Positions 31,624 to 39,722 of a DNA stretch of 64,000 bases are shown piece after piece. Position numbers and translations under genes: made by a program. The notes beneath the pieces were generated by a model. It was not told the DNA's origin and searched no databases. It saw only the letters and a program-made list of their open reading frames with translations. How positions within the stretch are numbered: position 1 is the first letter of the stretch; each line of letters opens with the position of its first letter. The DNA is from a virus. Where the stretch lies: the IMG/VR virus record IMGVR_UViG_3300044954_000337, positions 1 through 64,000 of that record. One strand, given 5' to 3'.

Positions 31624-31970
31624 CAGTCCTTTAAGAACATTACATCCTTAGCAGAAGGAACAATGGCATCTTCAAAATCCTTTTCTCTGTTTTCTTGCTC
31701 CTCGTCCTTCATTGTACCAAGGAGAGCATACCCGCAAATATCCCTATATGGAGATTCCCCTAGGGCGTTTTTATCAGTAGCAATTCTTTTGAGTTTGTCG
31801 AAAATTCGAACAATGCACAATGCATCAGTATAGGCACTTACCGGGATGCCATCCGGGTAAAGAATCTCAAGAAACTTACCTACCTGTCCGAAGGAGTCTC
31901 CATAGGCTTTGTTTTTTTCATCCACGAGTTGGCCGATTTCTTGTCCAAGTTTTTCGTACTTTCCAGTCAT
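31623..31970 (-). CDS. MazG-like / nucleotide-modification-associated small protein
   Basis: 115 aa. The run KNKAYGDSFGQVGKFLEILY, then RIFDKLKRIATDK and SPYRDICGYALLG matches a helical phage family I associate with MazG-like nucleotide pyrophosphohydrolases or DUF1599-type proteins. It is the first gene of the block and is divergent from the plus-strand gene at 32029. The nucleotide substrate is unknown. Confidence 0.4.
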   Translation of the reverse strand: MTGKYEKLGQEIGQLVDEKNKAYGDSFGQVGKFLEILYPDGIPVSAYTDALCIVRIFDKLKRIATDKNALGESPYRDICGYALLGTMKDEEQENREKDFEDAIVPSAKDVMFLKD

Positions 31971-31996
31971 AGTTCTTCTATCCTAACACGTAGACA

Positions 31997-32016
31997 CTTT
32001 GTTATCTACAACAAAG
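31997..32016. promoter_or_regulatory. Inverted repeat between divergent genes
   Basis: CTTTGTT (31997-32003) and AACAAAG (32010-32016) form a perfect seven-base inverted repeat with a six-base spacer in the 58-base gap between divergent genes. Position fits an operator controlling both sides. A TATAAG-like sequence follows on the plus strand. Confidence 0.35.
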
Positions 32017-32028
32017 TATAAGATATAA

Positions 32029-33039
32029 ATGGCCTCTCTTACTTTATTTGAGCTTAAAAAGAGAAACAACATAGAGATATTTCTTAATAAGATTTACACA
32101 GGTCAGCCATTTCAACTAACTCCAGAAAAACAAACTGAACTCGACAGAGAAAATGTTATCCTAAAGAAGACTCAGGAGCTTATAGACAGCTTAAATAAAA
32201 TAACGAAATCTTCCTCTTTTTCTGAGGACAAGAACATTCTCACCAAAAAAGCCTGCATAAGTTTTCTATTGCTGGAAACCGTAGACGGCTTACAGATTCC
32301 ATCTGGTGCCCTACAGAAGACTTGGGAGTTTGGTAGCAAGACTTCTTCCATGGTCTATGCCAAGGAAACCAAACACAGAAAACAACTTGCATCAAGTCTC
32401 AGGTTGGCTACGGTATTTGGTCTCAAGCCAGTTTCTATATCTATTAAAACGGTTTCCGGTAAAACGTTTTCCTACGAGGGCGTTACTTCCGTGGTAAGTC
32501 CAGAGTCTATAGCAGGGCGACTTCCAAAGGCAGATTTTCATTTCCTCGGAAAGGATAATGCTGTTCTTTTTAAGGTATCCCACAAGGATGGCAGAAAGCC
32601 AAAAGACTTTAGGCAATGGTCTGGGATAAAAGATTTTTGTGACCATGCAGAAATAAAAAGATTTGGCCAAGACCTCAAGTCTTTCCTAGAAACTCAACAA
32701 ACTTGGGTGGATACAAAAATTTTTCCACCAACTTTTTCCGTTGCCAGAGAAATAGTTGACCCAAACCTAAAAAAACTTGCCATCTTCGGAAACGAAAGTG
32801 ACTCGGCAGATTTTTTGTTTCAAGGAGAATGTTTTTTCACTAAGGTAGGAGACTTTCATTTTGAAGTTTCCTCTAACATCATCCTTCACAAGGAAGACGA
32901 CCTCGGTCTTTTACCAGAGGGCTACCAACCAGTTGTCCTAGCTAGAAGAGGGGATCTGAAGAGAGGTGCCTTTGGTATAAAAGCTTGCAGAAGTTTCATA
33001 TATCCGAAGGCTGGAAGAAAAATCCACAAGCTTATCTGA
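32029..33039 (+). CDS. Hypothetical protein, possible nuclease-like fold
   Basis: 336 aa. The segment KADFHFLGKDNAVLFKVSHK (acidic residue, strand, then Lys in a strand) followed by DFRQWSG resembles the core of PD-(D/E)XK-type nucleases, and I recall similar proteins in marine T4-like phages. The acidic and Lys spacing is not decisive. The N-terminal third is helical. The gene is divergent from the MazG-like gene and followed by the ART-like gene. Confidence 0.35.
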   Translation: MASLTLFELKKRNNIEIFLNKIYTGQPFQLTPEKQTELDRENVILKKTQELIDSLNKITKSSSFSEDKNILTKKACISFLLLETVDGLQIPSGALQKTWEFGSKTSSMVYAKETKHRKQLASSLRLATVFGLKPVSISIKTVSGKTFSYEGVTSVVSPESIAGRLPKADFHFLGKDNAVLFKVSHKDGRKPKDFRQWSGIKDFCDHAEIKRFGQDLKSFLETQQTWVDTKIFPPTFSVAREIVDPNLKKLAIFGNESDSADFLFQGECFFTKVGDFHFEVSSNIILHKEDDLGLLPEGYQPVVLARRGDLKRGAFGIKACRSFIYPKAGRKIHKLI

Positions 33040-33057
33040 CCACTATTTATCTGTGTT

Positions 33058-33534
33058 ATGAAATATGTTCATTTTACAGATAACGAGGGCGCTAGGCAAA
33101 TCCTAGACTCTGGAAACCTCCTAAAATCCTCTATAGTAGATGGCGTGTTCGCCGTGGCCGTGGGAGGCTCCTATGTGCCAGAAACGCAGCAGACCCGTCT
33201 AGGCCGCGCTAAAAATAGGAACGTGGCGGTGGTCTTTCAGACGCCAGAACTACCGGACGTTGCTTTCCCGGAAGAGGTTATTTGGCACCTAGAGAAAATA
33301 CCCGTTTATAATGTAGAAATTATGCCGGCAGACCAGGCAAGAACTTTATTGGACGGCTCTATACCATCAAAATTTGGGGAAGGCGATGCCTTGGATATAC
33401 CACTGCACCCTTCCATTGTGGACAAAAGAACCCTTGAAAGGGTAAGGCTTAAAAAAGAGTCTGTCTCTAGGTTTATTTCAGACCTACAGAATCAGGACAG
33501 GCTTAGAAAGCTCAAGACAAAAAATGTCAGGTAA
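33058..33534 (+). CDS. ADP-ribosyltransferase-like protein (HYD1/KptA-type start)
   Basis: 158 aa. The N-terminus (YVHFTDNEGARQILDSGNLL, then KSS) matches the H-x-T strand and helix that open ART-HYD1, DarT and related ADP-ribosyltransferase folds, with His5 as the NAD contact. A later EEVIWHLEKIP strand could carry the acidic residue. T4-type phages use such enzymes to modify host RNA polymerase and translation factors. Support is mostly the first 25 residues. The gene overlaps convergently with ThyX by eight bases. Confidence 0.5.
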   Translation: MKYVHFTDNEGARQILDSGNLLKSSIVDGVFAVAVGGSYVPETQQTRLGRAKNRNVAVVFQTPELPDVAFPEEVIWHLEKIPVYNVEIMPADQARTLLDGSIPSKFGEGDALDIPLHPSIVDKRTLERVRLKKESVSRFISDLQNQDRLRKLKTKNVR

Positions 33535-34231
33535 ATGGCCCGGCCAGGGTACCATCTTCTATTTTTAGACCAAAGGCTCTAAGGGTCATTTCAAATTCCC
33601 CGGTTTGGTCTACCATTTCCAACATTTTTCTTGCAAGCTCCCTTATTTCTACCTGGGCGTGGGTAGAGTACCTGAGAGTCAGGAAATGATAAAAAGACCT
33701 GAAGTTGAACATTACGTCTGCCTGAAGTTGATTTCCATATGGCAAATATAATCTAGCAGATTCCTTTGCTCTTTTTTTATCCATGCCCCTGGCAACTAAA
33801 CGTTCTATGGTTGAATGATAAGAGCTTAGACTTTCTTCTAGGTGCTTAACATATAAAAGAACTTCTTCTTCTGGCCAATCCTGCGGGACATAAAATTTGT
33901 TATCTTTCAACTCTTTATACCTGGCAGATTCTCCATTTACAGAGACGCCAATTCTATGTTTAATCAGGTGAATGTGGGAGGCGATGTCGGTAGTAACCAA
34001 AAAGTGAATGGCAGACTTCTCAAATGGAGTTCCATGTTGATTGCTTGCTAGCATCTTAAGAAGCTGTGGAATTCTTGCCGCTTTATCATCAGACAAATTT
34101 CTAGAGGTTGAGGTCCAGGCAGAACAAGCGTGAGTCTTATCCCCTCCGTAGGTACCTAAAAGCTCCACCTTGTTTTGATGGAGTTCCTTATATATTTGTG
34201 CCATTTCCTTGTAATCAAATCCTTCACTCAT
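33527..34231 (-). CDS. thyX: Flavin-dependent thymidylate synthase ThyX
   Basis: 234 aa. The ThyX motif appears in the form KHRIGVSVNGESARY: Lys replaces the usual first Arg, and one residue is added relative to the classic RHR-x7-S. I recall that form from other phage ThyX proteins. Other family features are TPFEKSAIHFLVTTDIAS and the C-terminal LTLRYSTHAQVEIRELA. It makes dTMP from dUMP using FAD and methylene-tetrahydrofolate, working with the dUTPase and RNR in this window. Confidence 0.95.
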   Translation of the reverse strand: MSEGFDYKEMAQIYKELHQNKVELLGTYGGDKTHACSAWTSTSRNLSDDKAARIPQLLKMLASNQHGTPFEKSAIHFLVTTDIASHIHLIKHRIGVSVNGESARYKELKDNKFYVPQDWPEEEVLLYVKHLEESLSSYHSTIERLVARGMDKKRAKESARLYLPYGNQLQADVMFNFRSFYHFLTLRYSTHAQVEIRELARKMLEMVDQTGEFEMTLRAFGLKIEDGTLAGPFT

Positions 34232-34599
34232 ATTTTTTGATCTCCTAAGAACTCAATCTTTTCTATTTCTTCCCCAAGAAAGACATAACTAACAAGCTTT
34301 GTTTGGTTTCCTCGTCTTTTAACGACGTTTACCTCAACAAGTTTCAGTACAGCCCCGGGGGCTGGTCTTCTGGTGTCGGCGCTTATGAAAAACCCGTCCA
34401 CCTTTCTGGTCCTTATGTCTTCCTCGTCCAGTCTTTGATAGCTAAGACTATGGACTTCAGAAATGATACCTACTTCCTTGGGGTCTTTGAGAAAGACTCT
34501 AATGAAGTCCCCGGGTACCAAGTCAGAAACAGAAACCATTTTCTCGCTCTTGGTATCATTTGCACCAAGAAGCCATTTTTTAACAATAGACAGCACCAT
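34228..34599 (-). CDS. Hypothetical protein (123 aa)
   Basis: No family recognised. A basic N-terminal lead is followed by a beta-rich domain (VPGDFIRVFLKDPKEVGIIS; GAVLKLVEVNVVKRRG) that looks like a small barrel. It overlaps the ThyX start by four bases, so it is coupled to it. Confidence 0.45.
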   Translation of the reverse strand: MVLSIVKKWLLGANDTKSEKMVSVSDLVPGDFIRVFLKDPKEVGIISEVHSLSYQRLDEEDIRTRKVDGFFISADTRRPAPGAVLKLVEVNVVKRRGNQTKLVSYVFLGEEIEKIEFLGDQKI

Positions 34600-34626
34600 T
34601 CGTTTGGAAGGTACACCCTGCGGAAA

Positions 34627-34875
34627 TCAGAATGAACCGGAGATTGACCCGGACATAAGCTGCCAAATTTGGTTGGCAACTCTTTGCTCTAATTTAAACA
34701 CAACAGTTGGCTTACCGGACCCATCTGCGAGGTTTTGAAGCTGAACCTCTGGTACGAGTCTGATGCCTACATAAATACGATCTACCCCATCCGTGTCTGT
34801 TATTCTGCGGACAGTCTGAGAACCTGTAAGGTAGGTGCTGGAGAAAGTAAGAAATGTATTGTCGGGTGTTGCCAT
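34627..34875 (-). CDS. Hypothetical small protein (82 aa)
   Basis: No family recognised. Beta-rich (VRRITDTDGVDRIYVGIRLV) with a short C-terminal helix (VFKLEQRVANQIWQLM). A TATAAT sequence lies just upstream of the ATG, with no well-spaced -35 and no clear ribosome-binding site. Confidence 0.4.
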   Translation of the reverse strand: MATPDNTFLTFSSTYLTGSQTVRRITDTDGVDRIYVGIRLVPEVQLQNLADGSGKPTVVFKLEQRVANQIWQLMSGSISGSF

Positions 34876-34904
34876 AGGAGTAATTATATCTTATTTTTAG
34901 TAAT

Positions 34905-36566
34905 TCAAGACGCAACGCGATTTAAGGCAGCAGTTACAAAATCCCAGTTGTATTTATTGCCAATTCCAAAAAGTTTATCTAAAAGTCTCTTTCGATTATA
35001 GATATCGTCTGGTTTCAGTCCGCTCATAAGAGTGTCAACTATATCTACCCAACTTCTACTACTGCTATTTTGAAATCCTTCTGGAATTCTACGTTCCAGC
35101 GAACGAATTAAATCTGGAATCTGCTGGAGATGCTCACGACCGCCGATTGGGTCGGCGGTATACCTCTCCAGAATTGCTTTCATTCTCTCTGGATAAAAAA
35201 CAAGGGGTAATATATAATTGGGCCAGTAAATTTCTTCTTGGCGCGAGATGATAATTGTTGCCAAAACCTTTAAGGCGGATTCCGTAAGGGCAAATGTACC
35301 AGGATTGATTTTATGAATTCGAATAACTTTTTCTGCCCAACCATGGTTGAAAATCTCTCTTCCCCGGTCAACAATCATTCCTAGACCAATTCTAATTCTG
35401 CTATTTGCAAGTCTTATGTCGTCATTCGACCATCCGTCCCTAGGGACAGTTGCAAGATATTCAATTATTTTAAGTCCTTTCTCGGGGTTTTCTTTTATGG
35501 CGTTGTTAAAATAATCCCAGTTGAGTGCTGGTCTTGGGTCACGCTTGAGGTCTTCCATAGAAAAAACATTAAATGGAGCGATACCAATTGCTGGTTGCAA
35601 GAAATTATTTAATATGTCAAGAATTGGCTTTGGGTACTTTTCTTCTATGTAAATTTTTTTCTTTTCGTTATCTTGTGCGTCATATATCTCTATCTGCTCA
35701 ATATCTCCAGCAAAGGCGATGGCATCTTTGTCTCCTGTTTTCTTGTTTATGACAAACAAGAATCTTGCACCTTTCTCGAAATATTCATCAAAATAGTTTT
35801 TAGATTGTGTAGCGGATATACACCACTGAGTTCCTTTTCCGTACACGCAAGAGGCTTCCTTGCTCCTTGGCTCTATTATGAGATATTCTTGGTCCTCATA
35901 AATTTTTTCTGCAGTTTTTTCTGCCGCCTTTTGCTGTTGGGCTACCTCGGCTTCTGCCTCGGCTTTTTCTACCACGCGGAGAAGGCTATATAAATCTTTG
36001 TACTTTAAAATATCCTTGGAGTCTTGTGGGATTCTGTTGAGTTTTAACATCTTCTCAAATCTGTTGACAACCCCTAATTCGCCTTCTGCTGTTTCGTTGG
36101 CATTATTACGAATGTAGTTAGCGTTTCTATAATCTTTATTATTGGGATAAGTTTTTGCCTTTATTTCCCAATCTACTGCCCATTCTTTTCCTCTTGCTGT
36201 AAGCCATGGCACATACTTTGGCAGTACATCTCCTTGTTTTAAAGTCTCCAAGAAAGCCGTAAGAAACACATCATCTTTCGCCGCCGCAATGGCTTGGTCT
36301 ATCTTTCCCTCAAGAAGTCTAGTGGTTGACTCCCCAAGGCCCATTCTAGGCGGATCGTGGGAATATGGCTTTTTGTTAAGGTTCTTGGAAACCTTCTTCA
36401 TCACAGACTTAGTTCTTTTCTTGTTGGGGTCATTCCTGTCCATGTACACGGCCCCACCACCAATCATGCCTCTTCTGACAGACTTGGTAGCTTTTTTGTG
36501 ACCCATGTCATCAAGAACATTTTCCACAAGGGCCTCAATAAGTTTTTTTATTGTCTCTGTCGCCAT
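34905..36566 (-). CDS. Tagged protein with CxxGxGTxWC-type domain
   Basis: 553 aa. Residues 5-21 carry the tag (IKKLIEALVENVLDDM), followed by a Lys/Arg/Gly-rich linker to about residue 75. Residues 225-285 hold a domain with Cys240 and Cys249 in EASCVYGKGTQWCISA, then YFDEYFEKGARFLFVINKK. I recall it from many large marine-phage proteins of unknown function; the paired Cys and Trp suggest a catalytic or zinc site. The C-terminal half is helical. It follows three more tagged genes in the same direction, almost without gaps. Confidence 0.5.
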   Translation of the reverse strand: MATETIKKLIEALVENVLDDMGHKKATKSVRRGMIGGGAVYMDRNDPNKKRTKSVMKKVSKNLNKKPYSHDPPRMGLGESTTRLLEGKIDQAIAAAKDDVFLTAFLETLKQGDVLPKYVPWLTARGKEWAVDWEIKAKTYPNNKDYRNANYIRNNANETAEGELGVVNRFEKMLKLNRIPQDSKDILKYKDLYSLLRVVEKAEAEAEVAQQQKAAEKTAEKIYEDQEYLIIEPRSKEASCVYGKGTQWCISATQSKNYFDEYFEKGARFLFVINKKTGDKDAIAFAGDIEQIEIYDAQDNEKKKIYIEEKYPKPILDILNNFLQPAIGIAPFNVFSMEDLKRDPRPALNWDYFNNAIKENPEKGLKIIEYLATVPRDGWSNDDIRLANSRIRIGLGMIVDRGREIFNHGWAEKVIRIHKINPGTFALTESALKVLATIIISRQEEIYWPNYILPLVFYPERMKAILERYTADPIGGREHLQQIPDLIRSLERRIPEGFQNSSSRSWVDIVDTLMSGLKPDDIYNRKRLLDKLFGIGNKYNWDFVTAALNRVAS

Positions 36567-36567
36567 A

Positions 36568-37398
36568 TTATACCCCTATGTCAAGTGCCTTGATGTTTCC
36601 ATTAGCATCCAAGCCCCAGTGATCTGCCCTATCTATGTCCATAACGTTGTGGTGAACCGCAAGAACAAAATATTTGTTCAGAAGTTCCTCCGCTTTTGGA
36701 TTTGACTTGTAGATATTTAGAAGTTCCTCGGCTCTGGCGGCAGACCAAGCCACCTCGTCGCCCTTCATTTGCGAGATAGCAAGAAGAAACTCTCCGGCGA
36801 CTTTATGGTTTTTTGCACCAAGCTCGCGTGTGTTTATCAGAGTATCAAATGTACCAAGGTTTCTCCTGGAAACGCCTGTTATATTTTTCATATTGGCATC
36901 TTGCCCCGGTCTATCAAATTGTTTTATTGGCTCTACCACAAACCACGAAGAATGATCTTTGTCATAATCATATATTGTTGGGACAAGTCCAGTTCCGGCT
37001 AAGTCTAGGGAACGATCTATTTCTTTCTTAAACTGACCGAATTCGTCAAATCCATACCTAGAAATTTTTAGAATCTTTCCAGAGGAAATAGCAAAAACAT
37101 CTTTTGCGACTCCAAAACCAAGGTATGGGATGGCAAACTTGTTTACATAGTCCCACTGCTGTTCCACTGGAAGGGATTTAAACTTTCTCATGTTAAATCC
37201 TCTGAACATGGCTTCCGGCAAAACCTTCTTCTTCTTTCTAGGTTTATCCCCTGACCACATAACCCGGTGCTGTGGTGTCATATTAATTCCAAGAGGCTGA
37301 CCTCCGGTTGCAGAAACCCCTCCGGCGCCTATGGCATTAAACTCGTCCAGTTCTTGCTGGACGAGTTCTTCAATCAAATTTTTGAGATTAGTATTCAT
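36568..37398 (-). CDS. Tagged kinase-like protein A
   Basis: 276 aa. Tag LKNLIEELVQQELDEF at residues 5-20, then a Gly/Pro/Lys linker of about 40 residues. From residue 62 it is homologous to the next gene upstream. The kinase/APH-like features are a Gly-loop (YLGFGVAKDVFAI, residues 92-104), a strand Lys (KILKIS, Lys111), a hinge (HSSWFVVEPI), and a C-terminal DANGNIKALDIG with the metal-binding Asp. The position that normally holds the catalytic-loop Asn reads HWG. The phosphate acceptor is unknown, and the fold is inferred from motif order. Confidence 0.5.
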   Translation of the reverse strand: MNTNLKNLIEELVQQELDEFNAIGAGGVSATGGQPLGINMTPQHRVMWSGDKPRKKKKVLPEAMFRGFNMRKFKSLPVEQQWDYVNKFAIPYLGFGVAKDVFAISSGKILKISRYGFDEFGQFKKEIDRSLDLAGTGLVPTIYDYDKDHSSWFVVEPIKQFDRPGQDANMKNITGVSRRNLGTFDTLINTRELGAKNHKVAGEFLLAISQMKGDEVAWSAARAEELLNIYKSNPKAEELLNKYFVLAVHHNVMDIDRADHWGLDANGNIKALDIGV

Positions 37399-38020
37399 GG
37401 GTCATTCCTAAATCAACACAAACAAGTCTTCCACCAGCCGTTATTCCCCAGTGAGCCCAGTGGGTTACATCATCCATTCCACCCCTGGCAAGGTGAGCCA
37501 TTTTTGCTATAAGTATCTTCCCTAGTTTTGTTGGTGAAACATCGGGAACCTCCCACGATTTTACTTTGTTGAATTCCCTGCTTAGGTTTTCTGGGGTGAC
37601 TTCTGGGTGGGTCAAAAGAAAATGAAAGGCGCTTTCAAGCCAAGTTTCATTGAGTCCCGTGTCTGCCTCAAACTGCTCGGCAGACTGCCAGGTTGTGGCA
37701 TGTTCGGAAATCATCCATGTAAAATACTCATCATGGTCATAAATGGCCGGGGCATACTTAGGTCCGAATTTCTTGAAAGCAGAAAACTCCTTGGAGTTCT
37801 GTTCTGCGTCCTTAGCTATTTTTATAACTTTCTCTGGGGAAAGAGCATAGGTGCATTTTGCCACACCACATCCCAGTCTAGGCAACCCAGTCTCCTTGGC
37901 GTAGGTCATTCTTTCTTTGTAACCGGGAAGTGCCCTGAAATGTTCCAGGTCAAAACCCGATAAAAATGCTTCCTCCACAAGACGGTCAAGCATTTCCCTA
38001 AGGGAGACAGAGGCGTTCAT
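37388..38020 (-). CDS. Tagged kinase-like protein B (paralogue of A)
   Basis: 210 aa. The tag LREMLDRLVEEAFLSG runs directly into the domain shared with protein A: SGFDLEHFRALPGY, RLGCGVAKCTYALSPEKVIKI (Gly-loop and Lys, as two adjoining strands), DEYFTWMISEHA (hinge), and THWAHWGITAGGRLVCVDLG at the C-terminus. The linker present in A is missing. It also has HWG where Asn is usual. The start of gene A lies within its last codons (11-base overlap). Confidence 0.5.
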   Translation of the reverse strand: MNASVSLREMLDRLVEEAFLSGFDLEHFRALPGYKERMTYAKETGLPRLGCGVAKCTYALSPEKVIKIAKDAEQNSKEFSAFKKFGPKYAPAIYDHDEYFTWMISEHATTWQSAEQFEADTGLNETWLESAFHFLLTHPEVTPENLSREFNKVKSWEVPDVSPTKLGKILIAKMAHLARGGMDDVTHWAHWGITAGGRLVCVDLGMTHEY

Positions 38021-38029
38021 GCCCTTTAA

Positions 38030-38707
38030 TTATACCGGCAAACCTCTGGCTTTCAGAATATTTTCAAGCTTTTGGATAGTGTCCTGTGGATTTTTGTGCA
38101 AAATGATGGTTCCGCCGTTTGCCTCAAACTTGGAGGTATACTTGGTGCGGTCATCAATCAAAATACTATTAGAGTTCGCGTAGTTATGCTTATCCTGGGT
38201 GCAAATAAAATCCGAAAACATCCCTTGGAAGTTTTTTTCTATCCACTGGCGTTTTTCTTCCTCGCACCTAGCAGGATCATTGTCAATCGGGGCAGTAAGG
38301 ACAACTGGCTTTTTACCCGTCATGGCTGCTATCCTCGAAACCATTTCCTGTGCTCCAGAAAGCACAGGGAGGCTCAGGAAAAATCCTTTTTGTCCTGCAA
38401 CGGCAAATTTCTGCTCCCTGTATTTCTGCCAGGCTTTCTTCAGGGCTTTAAGTCCTGGGTCCGTCTGAGGGCCAGCAAGCCTTGCTTTGAGTTCATCATC
38501 CTGAAGGGTAGAAAACTCTGGAAACTTGCTAAGAAGCAAGTCGAAAGTCTGTTTAGTTTTATTGGAGCTTCCACCCGTTCTGTCTTGAACGCCTTGGTCG
38601 AATGCAGCAATCACACCGTCCATGTCTACGTAAACAGTCGGAGTATTTAAAACCCCAAGCTCAGCTTCTACTAGATTTTCTACAAATTCTCTTAAAATTT
38701 TAGTCAT
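38030..38707 (-). CDS. Tagged HAD-family 5'-nucleotidase-like phosphatase
   Basis: 225 aa. Tag LREFVENLVEAELGVL at residues 5-20, then immediately the HAD core: D28-x-D30 (VYVDMDGVIAAFD), a Thr motif (PVVLTAPID), Lys and the acidic motif (SNSILIDDRTKY). It resembles the 5'(3')-deoxyribonucleotidase group, which removes phosphate from nucleoside monophosphates. A polynucleotide 3'-phosphatase role is an alternative. A hairpin (38708-38733) sits against its start codon, and no clear ribosome-binding site is seen. Confidence 0.7.
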   Translation of the reverse strand: MTKILREFVENLVEAELGVLNTPTVYVDMDGVIAAFDQGVQDRTGGSSNKTKQTFDLLLSKFPEFSTLQDDELKARLAGPQTDPGLKALKKAWQKYREQKFAVAGQKGFFLSLPVLSGAQEMVSRIAAMTGKKPVVLTAPIDNDPARCEEEKRQWIEKNFQGMFSDFICTQDKHNYANSNSILIDDRTKYTSKFEANGGTIILHKNPQDTIQKLENILKARGLPV

Positions 38708-38733
38708 GTGCTACTTCTACTAGTAAGTAGCAC
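38708..38733. promoter_or_regulatory. Perfect 9-bp-arm hairpin at a start codon
   Basis: GTGCTACTT (38708-38716) and AAGTAGCAC (38725-38733) pair perfectly around an eight-base loop, ending at the base before the ATG of the HAD gene on the minus strand. No T-run follows in either direction that would make it a normal terminator. An RNA processing site or translation-control hairpin fits better. Confidence 0.45.
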
Positions 38734-38769
38734 AAAACTTTCGCATCTTCAACTTTCGCTACAATGCGA

Positions 38770-39693
38770 TCAAAAAACAGACACCACAGGCGGCTCGGAA
38801 GCAAGAAGCCTTCTTATTACTTCCACGCTGCTATAAATGGTTATGTGAGAATGTGTAGCGTTTCTTCCGGCAAGAATAGCATTTGCAAGAGCAACTACTT
38901 CTCCTCTAGAATTTACTAGAGGTCCACCAGAACATCCAGGGGATGTGGCAACGTTTGTCTGAATAACACTTACCATGCCTGGGTCTGTTCTGTCATTTTG
39001 AATGAGCCCAGAAACTATGCCGCTTACGAAGTACCAAGGAACCCCAAGCGGGTGACCAACATGGAATACTTCGCTACCTATACTTGGGACTTCCTCTGCG
39101 AGTGGGACGTAAGCTACTGGGTTATAAAGATACCAGTTTTCTTCCCTTACCGTCAAAATAACCACGTCATTGTCCTCGTCCCACAAAATAACCTCTACCG
39201 GAACAGGGTTTCCGGTTACCTGCCCTTCGTGGGTGATACCACCACGATTAACAAACCATCCCCTGTTTCCAATTGGATTTGGTCTGGTTGGAACCTGCAA
39301 GACAATCCCTGGTATAATTTCAACCAGCATTATCTCTTGAAAGCAGTGAGCGGCACTTATAATGTGAATCTCGTCCACAAAAAACCCTGTGCAGTATGGA
39401 CCTTGCCACTCTACCTCGGAAAGATTCTCAAGACCACTCTCTATGGTTTCTGTCGGCTCCACAAAGGCAACTGTGGCGTTTAAAAGTCTTTCTGTGTTTT
39501 CTTCTGACAGACTAATTCTGGAAACTGGTTCTTCCGGTCTTACAACCCTCTGTGCGCAGCTTACGCAACACATCAGAATCATACCAGTTGCCATAAAAGT
39601 TCCTACGGCTGTCAAAAATTTAGATAAATTACTATTGTTTCCCCTTACAAAATTATGCGTTCCCATTCTCTCCTCGTGTCTCCCATGTGTCAT
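38770..39693 (-). CDS. Exported trypsin-like serine protease, probable lipoprotein
   Basis: 307 aa from 39693, or 298 aa from an ATG at 39664-39666 that has GAGGAG just upstream. A signal sequence (FLTAVGTFMATGMILMCC) ends near VSCAQR, a weak lipobox. The catalytic triad is visible: SAAHC (His), DEDNDVVIL (Asp) and SPGCSGGPLVN (Ser), in HtrA/trypsin order. It would act in the periplasm or at the outer membrane. Possible roles are envelope protein turnover, superinfection control or lysis timing. Confidence 0.8.
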   Translation of the reverse strand: MTHGRHEERMGTHNFVRGNNSNLSKFLTAVGTFMATGMILMCCVSCAQRVVRPEEPVSRISLSEENTERLLNATVAFVEPTETIESGLENLSEVEWQGPYCTGFFVDEIHIISAAHCFQEIMLVEIIPGIVLQVPTRPNPIGNRGWFVNRGGITHEGQVTGNPVPVEVILWDEDNDVVILTVREENWYLYNPVAYVPLAEEVPSIGSEVFHVGHPLGVPWYFVSGIVSGLIQNDRTDPGMVSVIQTNVATSPGCSGGPLVNSRGEVVALANAILAGRNATHSHITIYSSVEVIRRLLASEPPVVSVF

Positions 39694-39703
39694 AAATATG
39701 ACA
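39688..39703. promoter_or_regulatory. Palindrome over the protease start codon
   Basis: TGTCATA and TATGACA flank a two-base AA spacer, a perfect seven-base-arm palindrome that covers the upstream start codon (39691-39693) of the protease gene. It has the size and symmetry of a dimeric repressor site. If the ATG at 39666 is the true start, the palindrome lies in the leader. Confidence 0.4.
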
Positions 39704-39722
39704 TAACACGAAAATAAAAGAA

